This document shows positions 41,157 to 51,250 of a DNA stretch of 64,000 nucleotides, piece by piece. How positions within the stretch are numbered: the first letter of the stretch is position 1; each line of letters opens with the position of its first letter. The position numbers and the translations under genes are program-made. The stretch covers positions 37,501-101,500 of the forward strand of contig CAUYUJ010020152.1 of NCBI GenBank assembly GCA_963575745.1, given 5' to 3'. The notes under the pieces were generated by a model. That model was not told where the DNA came from. It saw nothing but the letters and a program-made list of their open reading frames with translations, and made no database searches. The stretch comes from Prorocentrum cordatum. Lineage: Eukaryota; Sar; Dinophyceae; Prorocentrales; Prorocentraceae.

Positions 41157-41999
41157 CGAGCGGGGTTCTCCCGAGGTTGGAGCCGTCTGCAGCACCAGTT
41201 CCGGCGAGCAGCAAGGGCGCGCAGGTCCGAGGCTCGGGGTTCGGGAAGGCTTGTTGCCTTTTTGCCGCCTCCATGCAGAGGGCAGCTGTCGGGCCCCGCG
41301 GCACCATCGGGCACGGATCTGGGGCGAAACATTGCAGAAGATGGACCCGGGGAGGGGTCTGGGGACCGATTTGGAGCGCATCCGGGGTTCAGCCACATTG
41401 CTGACCGATTTTCTAGGGTCCCAACTCGATTAGACCCCCAGGCCGCTTCCAACTCCACAGGGTGTGGTGTGGTGAGTCGGTGTGGATTCGGGGTCACCGC
41501 ACGGTTTTGGGGCTCGGGTCGTTCTCCGAGGACGCTTTGGGCGACCGGGGCCTCCGAGGTCCCAAGGCTGTGCGGTGACGGACCGCGCGGTGAGGTTTCT
41601 TGGGGTTTCGAGGTCACGGCGCAGTCCGTCACCACGACGATGTTTTGGAACCCCCGAGATCCCCATCCCTCGAGCCCCGTCAAGATACGCGACCTCAGAG
41701 ATCTGCCCTTCTAGATCCTGTGTCTTGGGCGGCGCTTCGCCCGGTTGGCCGGGTTATCTGTCGATGGGGGCGGACAGTTCTTCCCGGGATTCGGGGAGGC
41801 GATCCCTCGGATATTTACTTTGGTGGGGACCCAAACCCCCGCCGGGCCATGGTGTCTCGGCCTCACCAGCCCCCCGCCCCCCCCGGTGGAGATGGGTCTG
41901 GCGACAGTCGAAGGGAGCAGCACGTGTCCGCACCCGTAGGGGGGTGTAAAAGCCGACCAGGAGGGCCTAATTAGGCCATGCCAGTGAAGGCATCAATCG
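41157..41999. other. Intergenic, nothing recognised
   Basis: GTCACCGCACGG at 41501 and CTGTGCGGTGAC at 41568 are inverted. Frames on both strands lack motifs. Confidence 0.38.
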
Positions 42000-42163
42000 T
42001 TACATCGGGCGTGTCCCTCTACAGGAGGAATATTCAAAAATAGTCAAAACATAGTTTTGGGACGATGTTTTAAACATTTGTTTTGCAAAGTTTGGTGTCT
42101 TTTCCGACTATTGCTTTAATTTTTCTTCCAAAATCAGCTTGTAGGGGGACATGCCTGATCTAA
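42000..42163 (+). mobile_element. MITE family A, copy 5 (full)
   Basis: TTACATCGGGCGTGTCCCTC at the left, GTAGGGGGACATGCCTGATC at the right. The interior AATATTCAAAAATAGTC and GGACGATGTTTT are close to copy 1. An 8-bp target duplication is not evident (only AATCG is shared). Confidence 0.82.
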
Positions 42164-42193
42164 TCGTAGTTTGTGAATCCCGAAGACGGACGC

Positions 42194-42345
42194 GTTGCAT
42201 AAACATACATTTTCGGAGGTCCGCGTGGACTTCTCGAGTCTGTGCTAGGCAGTCCCCGGCAGCGTCTCCGGCGCCGACCCTGGCGCGCCAGAAAAGCGGT
42301 CCATCGCCGTTCCAGGACCTCTGAAAGTGCATGTCCTATGTTTAT
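42194..42345 (+). mobile_element. Foldback element family B, copy 3
   Basis: Arms ATAAACATACATTTTCGGAG and the inverted CCTCTGAAAGTGCATGTCC..ATGTTTAT. Central GGCAGCGTCTCCGGCGCC and CCTGGCGCGCC. Confidence 0.7.
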
Positions 42346-42439
42346 TGCGAAGGCCTGACGGCCGGTGCCGCCGACCCTGTTCGCAATGCGCAGCAAGAGG
42401 CACGGGCTGTGGGATGGTTTGGGGGAACGGGGAGAAGGA

Positions 42440-43370
42440 CGAGAAGGTGGGGGAGGGAGGTGTCGTATCTGACCCGGGACTTCCCCGGGACTCCCCCGGG
42501 ACCCCCCCCGGGACCTCCTCTCCCCCCCCCGTCGGGGAAGGGAAAGGGAAGGGGCTTCCCTTCGACTCAATGACGACGTTGCTCAAGGTCGGTACGGGGG
42601 GGGGGCGTCGTATCTGACTCGGGGGGGGGGTCGCTACCCCCCCCGCTACCCCCCCCCCCTCCCGGCGGGGGAGGAATGAAAGGGAAGGGGCTTCCCTTCG
42701 ACTCAATTACGAGGTTGCTCAAGGTCGGCTTGGCTGGAGCCCAGGGGAAGAGGAGTCCCAGGGGGGGGCGTCGTATCTGACCCGGGGGGGGGGTCGCTAC
42801 CCCCCCCCCCTCCCGGCGGGGGAGGGATCAAAGGGAAGGGGCTTCCCTTCGACTCAATTACGAGGTTGCTCAAGGTCGGCTTGGCTGGAGCCCAGGGGAA
42901 GAGGAGTCCCAGGGGGGGGCGTCGTATCTGACCCGGGGGGGGGGTCGCTACCCCCCCCCCCTCCCGGCGGGGGAGGGATGAAAGGGAAGGGGCTTCCCTT
43001 CGACTCAATTACGAGGTTGCTCAAGGTCGGCTTGGCTGGAGCCCAGGGGAAGAGGAGTCCCAGGGGGGGGCGTCGTATCTGACCCGGGGGGGGGGTCGCT
43101 ACCCCCCCCCCCTCCCGGCGGGGGAGGGATCAAAGGGAAGGGGCTTCCCTTCGACTCAATTACGAGGTTGCTCAAGGTCGGCTTGGCTGGAGCCCAGGGG
43201 AAGAGGAGTCCCAGGGGGGGGCGTCGTATCTGACCCGGGGGGGGGGTCGCTACCCCCCCCCCCCTCCCGGCGGGGGAGGGATCAAAGGGAAGGGGCTTCC
43301 CTTCGACTCAATTACGAGGTTGCTCAAGGTCGGCTTGGCTGGAGCCCAGGGGAAGAGGTCTCCCAGGGAA
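42440..43370 (+). repeat. 150-bp tandem array, about six units
   Basis: Unit of about 150 bp: CGTCGTATCTGACCCGGG, a G-run, GTCGCTACC, a C-run, CTCCCGGCGGGGGAGGGAT, AAGGGGCTTCCCTTCGACTC, AATTACGAGGTTGCTCAAGG, TCGGCTTGGCTGGAGCCCAG. The last four are nearly identical, the first two diverged. G and C homopolymers of 8-14 bases make the exact length uncertain. No gene. Confidence 0.93.
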
Positions 43371-43490
43371 AGGGAAGGACAGAGACGACGAGTACAAATA
43401 ATGACGGAGATGACGGCTCGAACGGAAAAGCCCCTCACACACGCCGACAGGGTCGGCGGATTTAGTTTCTTCTGGGGCTCTGAGGAAGGT

Positions 43491-43688
43491 CGGCGGCGAG
43501 CGGTGGGGGAAGTGAGAAGGAGAAACCCTTCTCAGAGGGCGGCGGGACTTCTCAGAAGCCCTCGCGTCCTCTGATAAGTGCTCTGCGTCTTCGGGGAGGC
43601 TCAGAACAAACTTCTCAGAAGGCCGGGAAACTTCCAAGCCTTCCTGAGAAGGCCCACCCCTTCTAACTTCCCCATCGGGCTCGCCGCC
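43491..43688 (+). mobile_element. Inverted-repeat element family C, copy 2
   Basis: CGGCGGCGAGCGGTGGGGGA to CATCGGGCTCGCCGCC. Internal AGTGAGAAGGAGAAACCCTT, CTTCTCAGAAG and CCTTCCTGAGAAGGCC as in copy 1 at 32668. Confidence 0.75.
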
Positions 43689-43959
43689 AAGAAGGGCGAT
43701 CCTTTCCCACTGCAGGCCTCCTGGATGGGGTCCGAGCAGATGATGTCGGAGGACCGCGCCGCATCGCCGATGCATCGCCGATGCGGCTCGATGCGGAACC
43801 CGACTTTCTCCACGCGGACGTCGCCGATGCAGATGTCAGGAAGTTTTCAGCGGAACGCCTGGCCCGCCCTACCAACACGTCCGCAGGGCCACAAGAGGGT
43901 CCCAAGGTAGCCCAGGATTGCCCGAAGAGAGACTCAGTCGGCGACGTCGAGCTGAGGCT

Positions 43960-44072
43960 TCAGGCTGCGACAACACGCTTTGACATTTCGATGTGGCACG
44001 ACGCTGCGACATCACGCTGTGACATCACGCTGCGACATCGCGTTGTGACCTCTCGCTGTGATATCATGCTGT
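43960..44072 (+). repeat. 13-bp tandem repeat GCTGTGACATCAC
   Basis: About eight imperfect units: GCTGCGACATCAC, GCTGTGACATCAC, GTTGTGACCTCTC, GCTGTGATATCAT. Confidence 0.85.
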
Positions 44073-44299
44073 GTTTTTTTTCTACTCAGCGAATTCAATC
44101 CCACGGTTAGAAATAATCTCGGCATCAACGCACTAACCAAGTACCGATACCGTGGTACCAGTTGCAATCCCGAGCAAGCGCGATGAAGACCAGCATGACG
44201 GTAAATGTCATATAACTGTTCCCAGCAAAGAAGGCGATCGGCACTGCCATAGCTAACCAGGATAAGACGAACACACATTTGATTGGATACCAATCCACC
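44073..44299. other. Spacer
   Basis: No gene or repeat recognised. Confidence 0.35.
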
Positions 44300-44331
44300 A
44301 GCCCGCGGAAGAAGGAGGAGGAGGAGGAGGA

Positions 44332-44364
<33 letters not shown>

Positions 44365-44760
44365 GAGGAGGGAGGAGGAGGGGGAGGAGGAGGAGGGAGG
44401 AGGAGGGGAGGGACGGAGGGAGGGAGGGGGACGGAGGGAGGGGAGGGGAGGGGAGGGGAGGGGAGGGAGGGAGGGAGGAGGAGGGAGGAAGCAGGCGCGA
44501 GGACGGAAGGGGGCCGAGGAGGGCGCCACCCTCGCCCAGCGCGGTGCCGACCCCGGGCCCAGGCTCGGTGCTTTTTTGCATGAGCCCTCTTGGCTTGGCC
44601 CAGGAGCGGCTCAGCCAGGATTGGGACAGGTTCTCCTCCCTCCTCCTCCTCCTCCTCCTCCTCCTCCTCCTCCTCCTCCTCCTCCTCCTCCTCCTCCTCC
44701 TCCTCCTCCTCCTCCTCCTCCTCCTCCTCCTCCTCCTCCTCCTCCTCCTCCTCCTCTCAC
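44300..44760 (+). repeat. Facing GGA and TCC microsatellites
   Basis: A GGA/GGGA purine tract (about 44305-44490) and a nearly pure (TCC)n tract of about 120 bp (44635-44757) lie 145 bp apart on the same strand. They are therefore mutually complementary and could form one long hairpin. No gene. Confidence 0.9.
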
Positions 44761-45315
44761 TGAAAGAGAAAGAGAAAGCGGACACGAAGCGAGCAAGGGA
44801 AGAACAAGCGGTCAAGAAGCGATGGGGTGAGGAAGAGCTCTAGCGTCCACAGGCAACGAGAAAAATATGGAAGCGCACCCATCCAGGGTTTTTTGTCGGC
44901 GCCCGGGTGGAAGGCCGAAAACCACCCAGGCGCCCGCGACAGGGCGCACTTCCAAAAGCGGCAAGGGGTGGAGGTGAGGAGGGAGGAGGGAGCCAGGAGG
45001 GACCGGAAGGCGGAGGAGACGGGCGCGCGGCGGGGAGGCGTGAGCCACCAGACCCCCCCCTTAGGCGCTCGCGCCACCCGCTGGAGACACGGAGCGGGGA
45101 AGGAGAGGGGAGGAGAGGGAACTGAACAGAAAAACAGCAGCAAAAGCTATATAAACGGACACAGCGAGTGTGGAGGGGAAAGGGAGGAAGAAAGAGGGGC
45201 GAAGGGCGCCTGGAAGAGAGAAAGCGGGCAGCGTCGTCCCCGCCGTCCGCGCTTCAGCGCCTGCGCGCCCGCGGCGCGGCGACACTCCCCTGGTCGCGGG
45301 GAGCCCCGGCACCGC
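44761..45315. other. Intergenic, purine-biased
   Basis: No gene motif. GGGGAAGGAGAGGGGAGG tracts continue to 45200. Confidence 0.35.
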
Positions 45316-45775
45316 TCAGCGCCTCAAGAGGCGCAGCAGGGCGCGGCGGCCGGGCGGCCACACCGAGGTGTTGTAAGCCTCGGCGTTCGCCCTCTGGAGC
45401 GCGGCGGCCAGGCTCTGGCGCGCCGCCGAGAGCGCGGTCGCGTCGCCGGCCGCCCAGGTGCGCAGGAGGTCCTGCGCTTCGCGCCCTGGCCAACCGAGCG
45501 TCTCGAGCGCGAAAGCGCGCAGTGCCGCGCCGGGGTAGCGGCGGTGCTTCCGCTCCTCTGCCGCGGCCGCCGCGGCTCCGTCGCGCCAGGCTCGGCCCCG
45601 CCCTGCTGGAGTCGCGGCCCCGGCTGCGGCGTTGGTCACCACGACGTCCACATACGCGGTGCCTGCCACTGGGTCCACGTAAGTAACGTCCAGGCGCGCC
45701 GCTTCCAGACGGCCGTCTTGGTGGACCCTGTCCCAAGCGGGGACCAGCTGTTCAGCGCCCTCTTCCTCCTCATCC
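45316..45775 (-). pseudogene. LINE ORF2 C-terminal fragment
   Basis: Minus-strand frame with QLVPAWDRVHQDGRLEAARL, then DVTYVDPVAGTAYVDVVVTN, then AAAAAEERKHRRYPGAALRAF, then ALETLGWPGREAQDLLRTWA and ALQRANAEAYNTS. This order (ARLDV..YVDV.., KxxRYP, PF/FALETxGRxG) is what I know from the C-terminal region of LINE-type reverse transcriptase polyproteins in algae and plants. Only this tail is present. Upstream (45775-45830) the frame runs into a GGA-type tract and no RT is seen. A dead 5'-truncated copy, from a different LINE family than the one at 50366. Confidence 0.55.
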
Positions 45776-46109
45776 TCCTCCTCCTCCTCCTCCCCCTCTT
45801 CCTCCCTCCTCCTCCTCCTCCTTTTGCTCCTTGCCCACTGACCCTGCCCTGTGGAGAGCCCTCCCGCCGAACAGGGCGCCGGACCCGGGGGAAGCGGCGG
45901 CGCGGCGCGGCCGGCGGAGCCCGAGCGGAGGGGGCGCAGGGGCTCCGCGGCGGCCAGGACGCCGCGGCCCTTCTGCGCTCTCGGGCGCTGCCAGACGGGC
46001 CCCAGCAGCCTCGAGGATCGAGCTTCGAAGGAGGGAAAACGGCGTAGATATACACTTTCGTTTGGATGCAACTCTTGGGAGGTCAAATTCTGTTTTTGCC
46101 CTGGTCCGA

Positions 46110-46215
46110 AATCCGGCTTCATCCAGGTTAATCCCGCTTAATCCGGCCTAATCCTGGTTAATCTCGCTTAATCTGGTTTAATCCTGCTTAGTCCGAGGCC
46201 CTTTCTGGCGTAACA
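46110..46215 (+). repeat. TTAATCCGGC short tandem repeat
   Basis: About nine imperfect copies of (C/G)TTAATCC(C/G)G at 10- to 11-bp spacing. Not the plant/alga telomere repeat. Confidence 0.85.
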
Positions 46216-46277
46216 GCTCCCAAATGAGGCTTAATCCTCTTTAATCTTTCCGACGAAAACCTCCCAGTAATTGCCTC

Positions 46278-46432
46278 CTAACTTTCGGCGCTCCGCGCGC
46301 GGATTTCTCGGATGTCCCTGCTGGGGCTACCCTCCGGCGGTGCCTCTGGCGCGGCCCCTGGCGCGCCCCGCGCGCCAGGGATGGGGCTCCAGCGCGGATC
46401 CAAGAACTCCGCGCGGAGCGCTTCAAGTTTTC
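46278..46432 (+). mobile_element. Foldback element family B, copy 4
   Basis: TAACTTTCGGCGCTCCGCGC at left, GGTGCCTCTGGCGCGGCCCC centre, GAACTCCGCGCGGAGCGC and TTCAAGTTTTCTGT at right. Confidence 0.75.
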
Positions 46433-46810
46433 TGTTTGTGCATGTTTTAATCCTCTGCAGACGTGCCCCAGCAGCCTCGAGGATCGAGCCAGAGCTCCGA
46501 CGGTGCGGTTTTTGTTGGATCCCTCGGTGTTCCTTCATTTCGGCCTCTGGGGCCCGCTCTCGGGCCCCAGGGCCATCGACCAGGGATCCGGGACGAGAAT
46601 TCCCCCCCCTCCCCGAGGGAAGCGGTGGAGACCTCCGGGGCCCGACGAGCGACGGAAGGGAGCGGGGTCGACGGCGCGGACATTTGCGCGCCAGTTTACC
46701 GCGTAAGGTCGCGCAAAAGGGCCCGCGTGAGCCACCGCGGAAGGTCGTTGCGCCAAGCGGATCACAGGCTGAGCTTCATTGCTCGAGGCTCTTCCCCCCC
46801 CTCGCTGTCG
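46433..46810. other. Intergenic, nothing recognised
   Basis: CCCCAGCAGCCTCGAGGATC at 46467 repeats 46001-46020. CGCGTAAGGTCGCGC at 46700 resembles 21478-21490. No gene. Confidence 0.4.
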
Positions 46811-46950
46811 TTGAGTCGGCCATGTCCCTCTACAGGAGGAAGGTTCCAAAATAGCCAAAAAATAGTCTGGGACCATTTTTGAATAGATGGTTGCCTATTC
46901 TTTTATAGTTCTTTCCGAAATCCGCCTGTACGAGGACATGCCCGACCTGA
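46811..46950 (+). mobile_element. MITE family A, copy 6 (full, with target duplication)
   Basis: TTGAGTCGGCCATGTCCCTC to GAGGACATGCCCGACCTGA, 140 bp. Flanked by CGCTGTCG at 46803-46810 and 46951-46958, a perfect 8-bp duplication. Confidence 0.87.
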
Positions 46951-46958
46951 CGCTGTCG

Positions 46959-48482
46959 ACGCCCTGTCGCGCCCTTCGCCCGCGGCCCGCCGCTGCGCCT
47001 TCGCCGTCCCCTCCCGCTGGCCATCGCCGCCGCCGTCGTCTTCCGCTGTGCCGTCCTCGTCGTCGTCGTCGTCGCGGGCGTCGTCGTCCGTCGTCCGTCG
47101 GCGCCCGTCGGCGTCCGTCGTCTTCGGCCCTGGCGCCCTCGTCGTCTTCGTCTTCGGCGCTGTCGTCTTCGTCTCCGTCGTCTTCGTCGTCGTCTTCGTC
47201 CATGTCGTCGTCGTCTTCGTCTTTGGCGCTGTCGTCGTCGTCGTCGTCATCGTGGTGGCCTCAGGAGGTCAGATGTCCTGCGCCAGCCTGCGGCACGGCG
47301 CTTGGGCAGAAGAAACGTGCGCGTGCAGTTTTTGGAGCTGCCCGCGCCCTGCGCTTTGTAGCGGGCGGGCGATTATCCGGCACGAGCACGATTGATGCGC
47401 CAGTTTGTACACCCCTACACTGAACCCATTGCAGTTTGGGGCGGCCGCGCTTCTGGACCAGGTGCCACTGGCTTGCAGGTGCAGGCGGGGAGTCGCGGCG
47501 GCAGGTCGTCTTTGGCGCTGCCGATGCGCGTGTACATGGGCGTCCACGTGTGCTGAAAGCCTTTACGATCACATGGGGACCTGTGGCAATTCTGTGGGAA
47601 CCTCCGTTATGTTGGGATATTCCTTAGGGAAGATTCGAAAACATGTGGAAACAATGTGAAATCTCGGGAGATTTTGGGATTCCAACCGAACAAAAATTCG
47701 ACTCCATCCCCCACCGGCAGGAGGGCATCTCGACGATGATGGCGACGACGACGGCGGCGGCGACCACGGTAATGACGACGACGATGGCATACGACGGCGA
47801 GTTTGGTGAGCGTCGACTTCGAGGCGGATCCAGGCTTGGCGGCGAAGACGCCGTAGGAGTCCCAACAACGCGCAAAATCGCATTTCCCTGCATACCTCCT
47901 CTCCTCGATCCTCGACGACGGAGGGACGACGAAAACGACAGCAATGATGACGGCGACATCCGGGAATCTCGAAAACCTCCCAGAACCTCTGTGGGGACCG
48001 AGGTCGCAAAATTCAGGAGGGAGAAAGGAGCACACAGACATCATTGATCGTGGACTCCCAGGAACATATGGGAACATGTGGGAAGTGGGGAGGAAGCCAA
48101 GAGTGCAGAAGTTATGGGACAATTGCTATGGGGAATCCTGGCATTCGCCAGCCATTTGTTTCATCGTGTGTCCCCGGGGCCCCCTCCGAAATCTCCGAAC
48201 TCTTCGGGCAACCGGGCACGGCGACGAGGACGACCGCGCCAGCGGCGGCCCCCGCGGCCCTTCCAGGAGCCCTCGGCCCTCGCTCTTCCCTCCCCCGTGC
48301 CCCCTCGCTCTCGCGATCCCTCCTCGGGCCCTGCCCCCGTCCCTCCGCGTCCCCTCGATCGCTCCTCCTGCTTCCTTCGAAGGACAAACGGTCGAGCGCC
48401 ATCGATCGCTCGTCCTGCGATCCTGCCTCCTTGTTGCGATCGAACCTTGATCGCTCCTCCTCGATCGAAGGAAAGAGGCCGT
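46959..48482. other. Intergenic with GTC/GAC-rich patches
   Basis: 47040-47265 is a GTCGTC-rich triplet tract; 47735-47790 a GACGACGGCG tract. CTCGATCCTCGACGACGG at 47905 recurs at 48658. No gene motif on either strand. Confidence 0.45.
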
Positions 48483-48636
48483 AAACATAAACTTTCGGCG
48501 CTCCGCGCGGATTTCTTGGATCCGCGCGTGGGCCCCAGGCGGCGCCTCTGGCGCCGCCCCCGGCGCCAGAGGCGCCGGGGAGGGTGGTCTGGCGCGGACC
48601 CAAGAAGACCGCGCGGAGCTCCAGAAGTCTATGTTG
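48483..48636 (+). mobile_element. Foldback element family B, copy 5 (best preserved)
   Basis: Long inverted arms of about 44 bp: AAACATAAACTTTCGGCGCT, CCGCGCGGATTTCTTGGATC on the left; GACCCAAGAAGACCGCGCGG, AGCTCCAGAAGTCTATGTT on the right. The centre is itself palindromic: GGCGCCTCTGGCGCC and GGCGCCAGAGGCGCC. The whole element could fold into one hairpin. Non-coding. Confidence 0.8.
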
Positions 48637-48649
48637 ATGCAGTTTCTTC

Positions 48650-49127
48650 TGCCTCCATTCCTCGATCCTCGATGACGGCGGCTGCGACGAAAACCACGAC
48701 GATGCCAACAGCGGCGGCGGCGACGACACCGACCTCCGAGGACCGATGACCTCCGAGAGCCTCCCATGTCCTCTGAGGACCTCCGAGAGCCTCCCAGAAC
48801 CCCCAGAGAACCCTCTCTCGGAGAACTTCGGGAGAGCCTCCGAACATAACCGAACAAGAACGAACTCCGAAACCGACGGCGAGGACGAAAACAGGGGGCG
48901 ACGACCAGCGGCGGCGACGACGACGACTGGCGGCAAGAACATCCGAAACAAAAGCTCAGAAAGTCGACGACGACGACGACGTTCACGACGACGACGACGA
49001 GGACGACGATGACGACGGCGACGACACCTCCGAAAGAAAACGCTCAAAACTGAAGACGACGACGGCGGTGGCGGCGACGACGCCTCCCAAAACCAAGTGG
49101 TCCGACAACGACGACGACGACGATGAC

Positions 49128-49168
<41 letters not shown>

Positions 49169-49430
49169 GGCGACGATGTCGACCACGACGACGACGACGA
49201 CGACGACGACGGTGGCGACGATGTCGACCACGACGGCGACGACGCCTCCGTCAACATCTTCGACGACGACGACAACACTTCCAGAAATAACGCTCCAAAA
49301 GTTGACGGCGGCGGTGGCGGCGGCGACGACGCCTCCAAACAACAGAAAGTCCAACGAGGATGACGAGGACGACGACCGGAGGCGACGACGACCAGCGGCG
49401 ACGACGATAAGACATCAGCGACGGTTCTTA
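48650..49430 (+). repeat. GAC-rich array, block 1
   Basis: GACGAC triplets interrupted by recurring words CGCCTCC(G/A)AAA, AAAGTCCGACGACG and CGGCGACGACGACCAGCGG. The first part (48750-48840) repeats CTCCGAGAGCCTCCCA. Related blocks are at 57340-58950 and 63835-64000. Confidence 0.9.
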
Positions 49431-49624
49431 AACAATCAACGACGACGATACCTCTTAAAAATCGGAAGACAGCTCTCCGCTTGGGCCCCACCGCAAGCCC
49501 AAACGGCGAGCAGAAAGGGCGTAGCCCTCGCACGCATTTGGATGCCCACGCTACGTCCTCGTACTACTCGCGGGCCCCCAGCACGGTGACTGCGTTGACG
49601 GCATCCTGGTCGTACCAGGGGCAC
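49431..49624. other. Spacer
   Basis: No gene recognised. Confidence 0.35.
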
Positions 49625-50351
49625 GCGTAGGTTGCGCCCTCGGCCACCAGGAATGAAATCGTCTCCTATCTGTTGCGCCATATGTTGCGCCCTCGGCCGC
49701 CGAGAATAAAACCGTCTCCCATCGGTTGCGCCATAGGTTGCACCCTCGGTCGCCGAGAATACGTCTCCTAGTGGTTGCGCCATAGGTTGCGCCGTTGGCC
49801 GCCAATAATAGAGCCGTCTCCTATAGGTTGCGCCATCGTTTGCGCCCTCGGTCGCCGAGAATACGTCTCCTAGTGGTTGCGCCATAGGTTGCGCCGTTGG
49901 CCGCCAATAGTACAGCCAGCCGTCTCCTATCGGTTGCGCCACAGGTAGCGCCCTCGGCGGTCGAGAATAACAGTGGTTGCGCCATAGTTTGCGCCATCGG
50001 CCGCCGAGAATAAAACCGTCTCCCATCGGTTGCGCCATAGGTTGCACCCTCGGCGGTCGACAATGAAACCGTCTCCTATTGGTTGCGCCATAGGTTGCGC
50101 CCTTTGCGGCCGAGAATAAAGACGTTTCATTTTGGTTGCGCCGTAGTCTGCGCCCTCGGCGGTCGAGAATAAACCGTCTCCTATTGCTTGCGCCATGGGT
50201 TCCGCCCCAAACCGTATTCTATTGGTTGCGCCATAGGTTGCGCCTTCGGCGGCCGATAATGCAACCGTCTTCTATAGGTTGCGCCATCGGTTGCGCCCTC
50301 GGTCGCCGAGAATAACACCGTCTCCTAGTGGTTGCGCCATCGGCTAGGCCG
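49625..50351 (+). repeat. 53-bp satellite array, left block
   Basis: About 13 units with consensus pieces GGTTGCGCCATAGGTTGCGC, CCTCGGCCGCCGAGAATAAA, ACCGTCTCCTATC. Same orientation and sequence as 56671-57235. The array is cut by the LINE at 50366. Confidence 0.93.
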
Positions 50352-50365
50352 TTGGTCGCCAACAA
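50352..50365 (+). repeat. LINE target-site duplication, 3' side
   Basis: TTGGTCGCCAACAA, identical to 56657-56670. Joining the flanks at this 14-mer restores a normal satellite unit. Confidence 0.92.
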
Positions 50366-50548
50366 GTTCCTCAGCAGCCTGAGTGCGCGCAGCGCGCACG
50401 TCCAGCTCCTCGTCGCGGGCCGCACGGCGGCCTTGTTGGCCGCCTCTGGAGTCGCCGCAAACGGCGGCAACACGACAGGGCAGAGCGGCGGCGACGCAGC
50501 AGCGTCGCGGGCGACAGCTCAGTGGAAGTGGAGCCCGCCGCGACGCCG
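50366..50548 (-). other. LINE 3' untranslated region and 3' end
   Basis: About 180 bp after the last stop. No poly(A) or simple repeat tail. The terminal sequence on the minus strand is CACTCAGGCTGCTGAGGAAC, whose CTCAG and CTGAG can pair as a small stem-loop at the very 3' end, a plausible recognition structure for the RT. Confidence 0.6.
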
Positions 50549-51250
50549 TCACGCTAGTGGCCTCCCAGTCGGAGCCACTCCTCTCATGATTTTCTCGACC
50601 TTCCTCCTGCGCTCCGCCTGGGCGTTGGGCTTGAGCGCTGGAGCACAGGCCAGGCCGAGCCCCCTGTGCCTGCCCTTCACCTCCTTGGCGTACTGGAAGC
50701 ACTTCAGGCAGACGCGGTACCCGAAGAAAATGCGCAGGTCGTGGCCGCCCCCGTCCACGTCGAGCGCGCCAGAGCCGGTGGGCGGCGTCGCAGCAGGCTG
50801 GGCCTTGGCACCCCCGTCGCCTGCCGTCGGCGGCTCCTCATCAGCACGCAGGTCACCGTCACCGACGGATCCCAGAATCTGGCTCGCGCCACGATGCTGA
50901 AAGGAAGAGGAGCCCGCCGACGATGGCTCCTCGTCAGCACGCAGGTCACCGTCTCCGGCGGATCCCAGAATCTGGCTTTCGCCGCGATGCTGACAGCCTT
51001 CGTCAGCACGCAGGTCACCGTCACCAACGGATCCCAGAATCTGGCTTTCGCCACGATGCTGATCGGAGGGGGAGCTCGCCACGCTGCTGCATGCCTCACC
51101 GCTGGCAAGGGTGGGTTGGCTCTCGTCCTCCACGAAGCGGCGGGTTGCTGCGACCGCCACCGCGGCGGCACCAGCGTGCACCAGGGCCGAGGTACGCGGC
51201 CGCTTCTTGCCACCGCTGGTGTAGGCGTCGGGAGCGAAGGCCTTTAGCGT
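50549..51250 (-). pseudogene. LINE ORF C-terminus with three tandem motifs and second zinc cluster
   Basis: Continues the LINE protein in another frame after a shift near 51250 (CTLKAFAPDAYTSGGKKRPR, then EDESQPTLASGEAC). Three imperfect copies of HRGESQILGSVGDGDLRADE follow, encoded by units of about 60 bp at 51063-51001, 50990-50931 and 50899-50838. The tail has LRIFFGYRVCLKCFQYAKEV then a His and LGLACAP, a CxxC...H...C zinc-binding pattern, and ends APTGRPLA at 50549. A distal zinc cluster is usual in dinoflagellate LINE ORF2. The tandem motif is an expansion I do not recognise. Confidence 0.65.

Noticed and set aside
46110-46215. Telomere-like repeat
   Set aside because: TTAATCCGG words do not match TTTAGGG-type telomeres and the array is internal and short.
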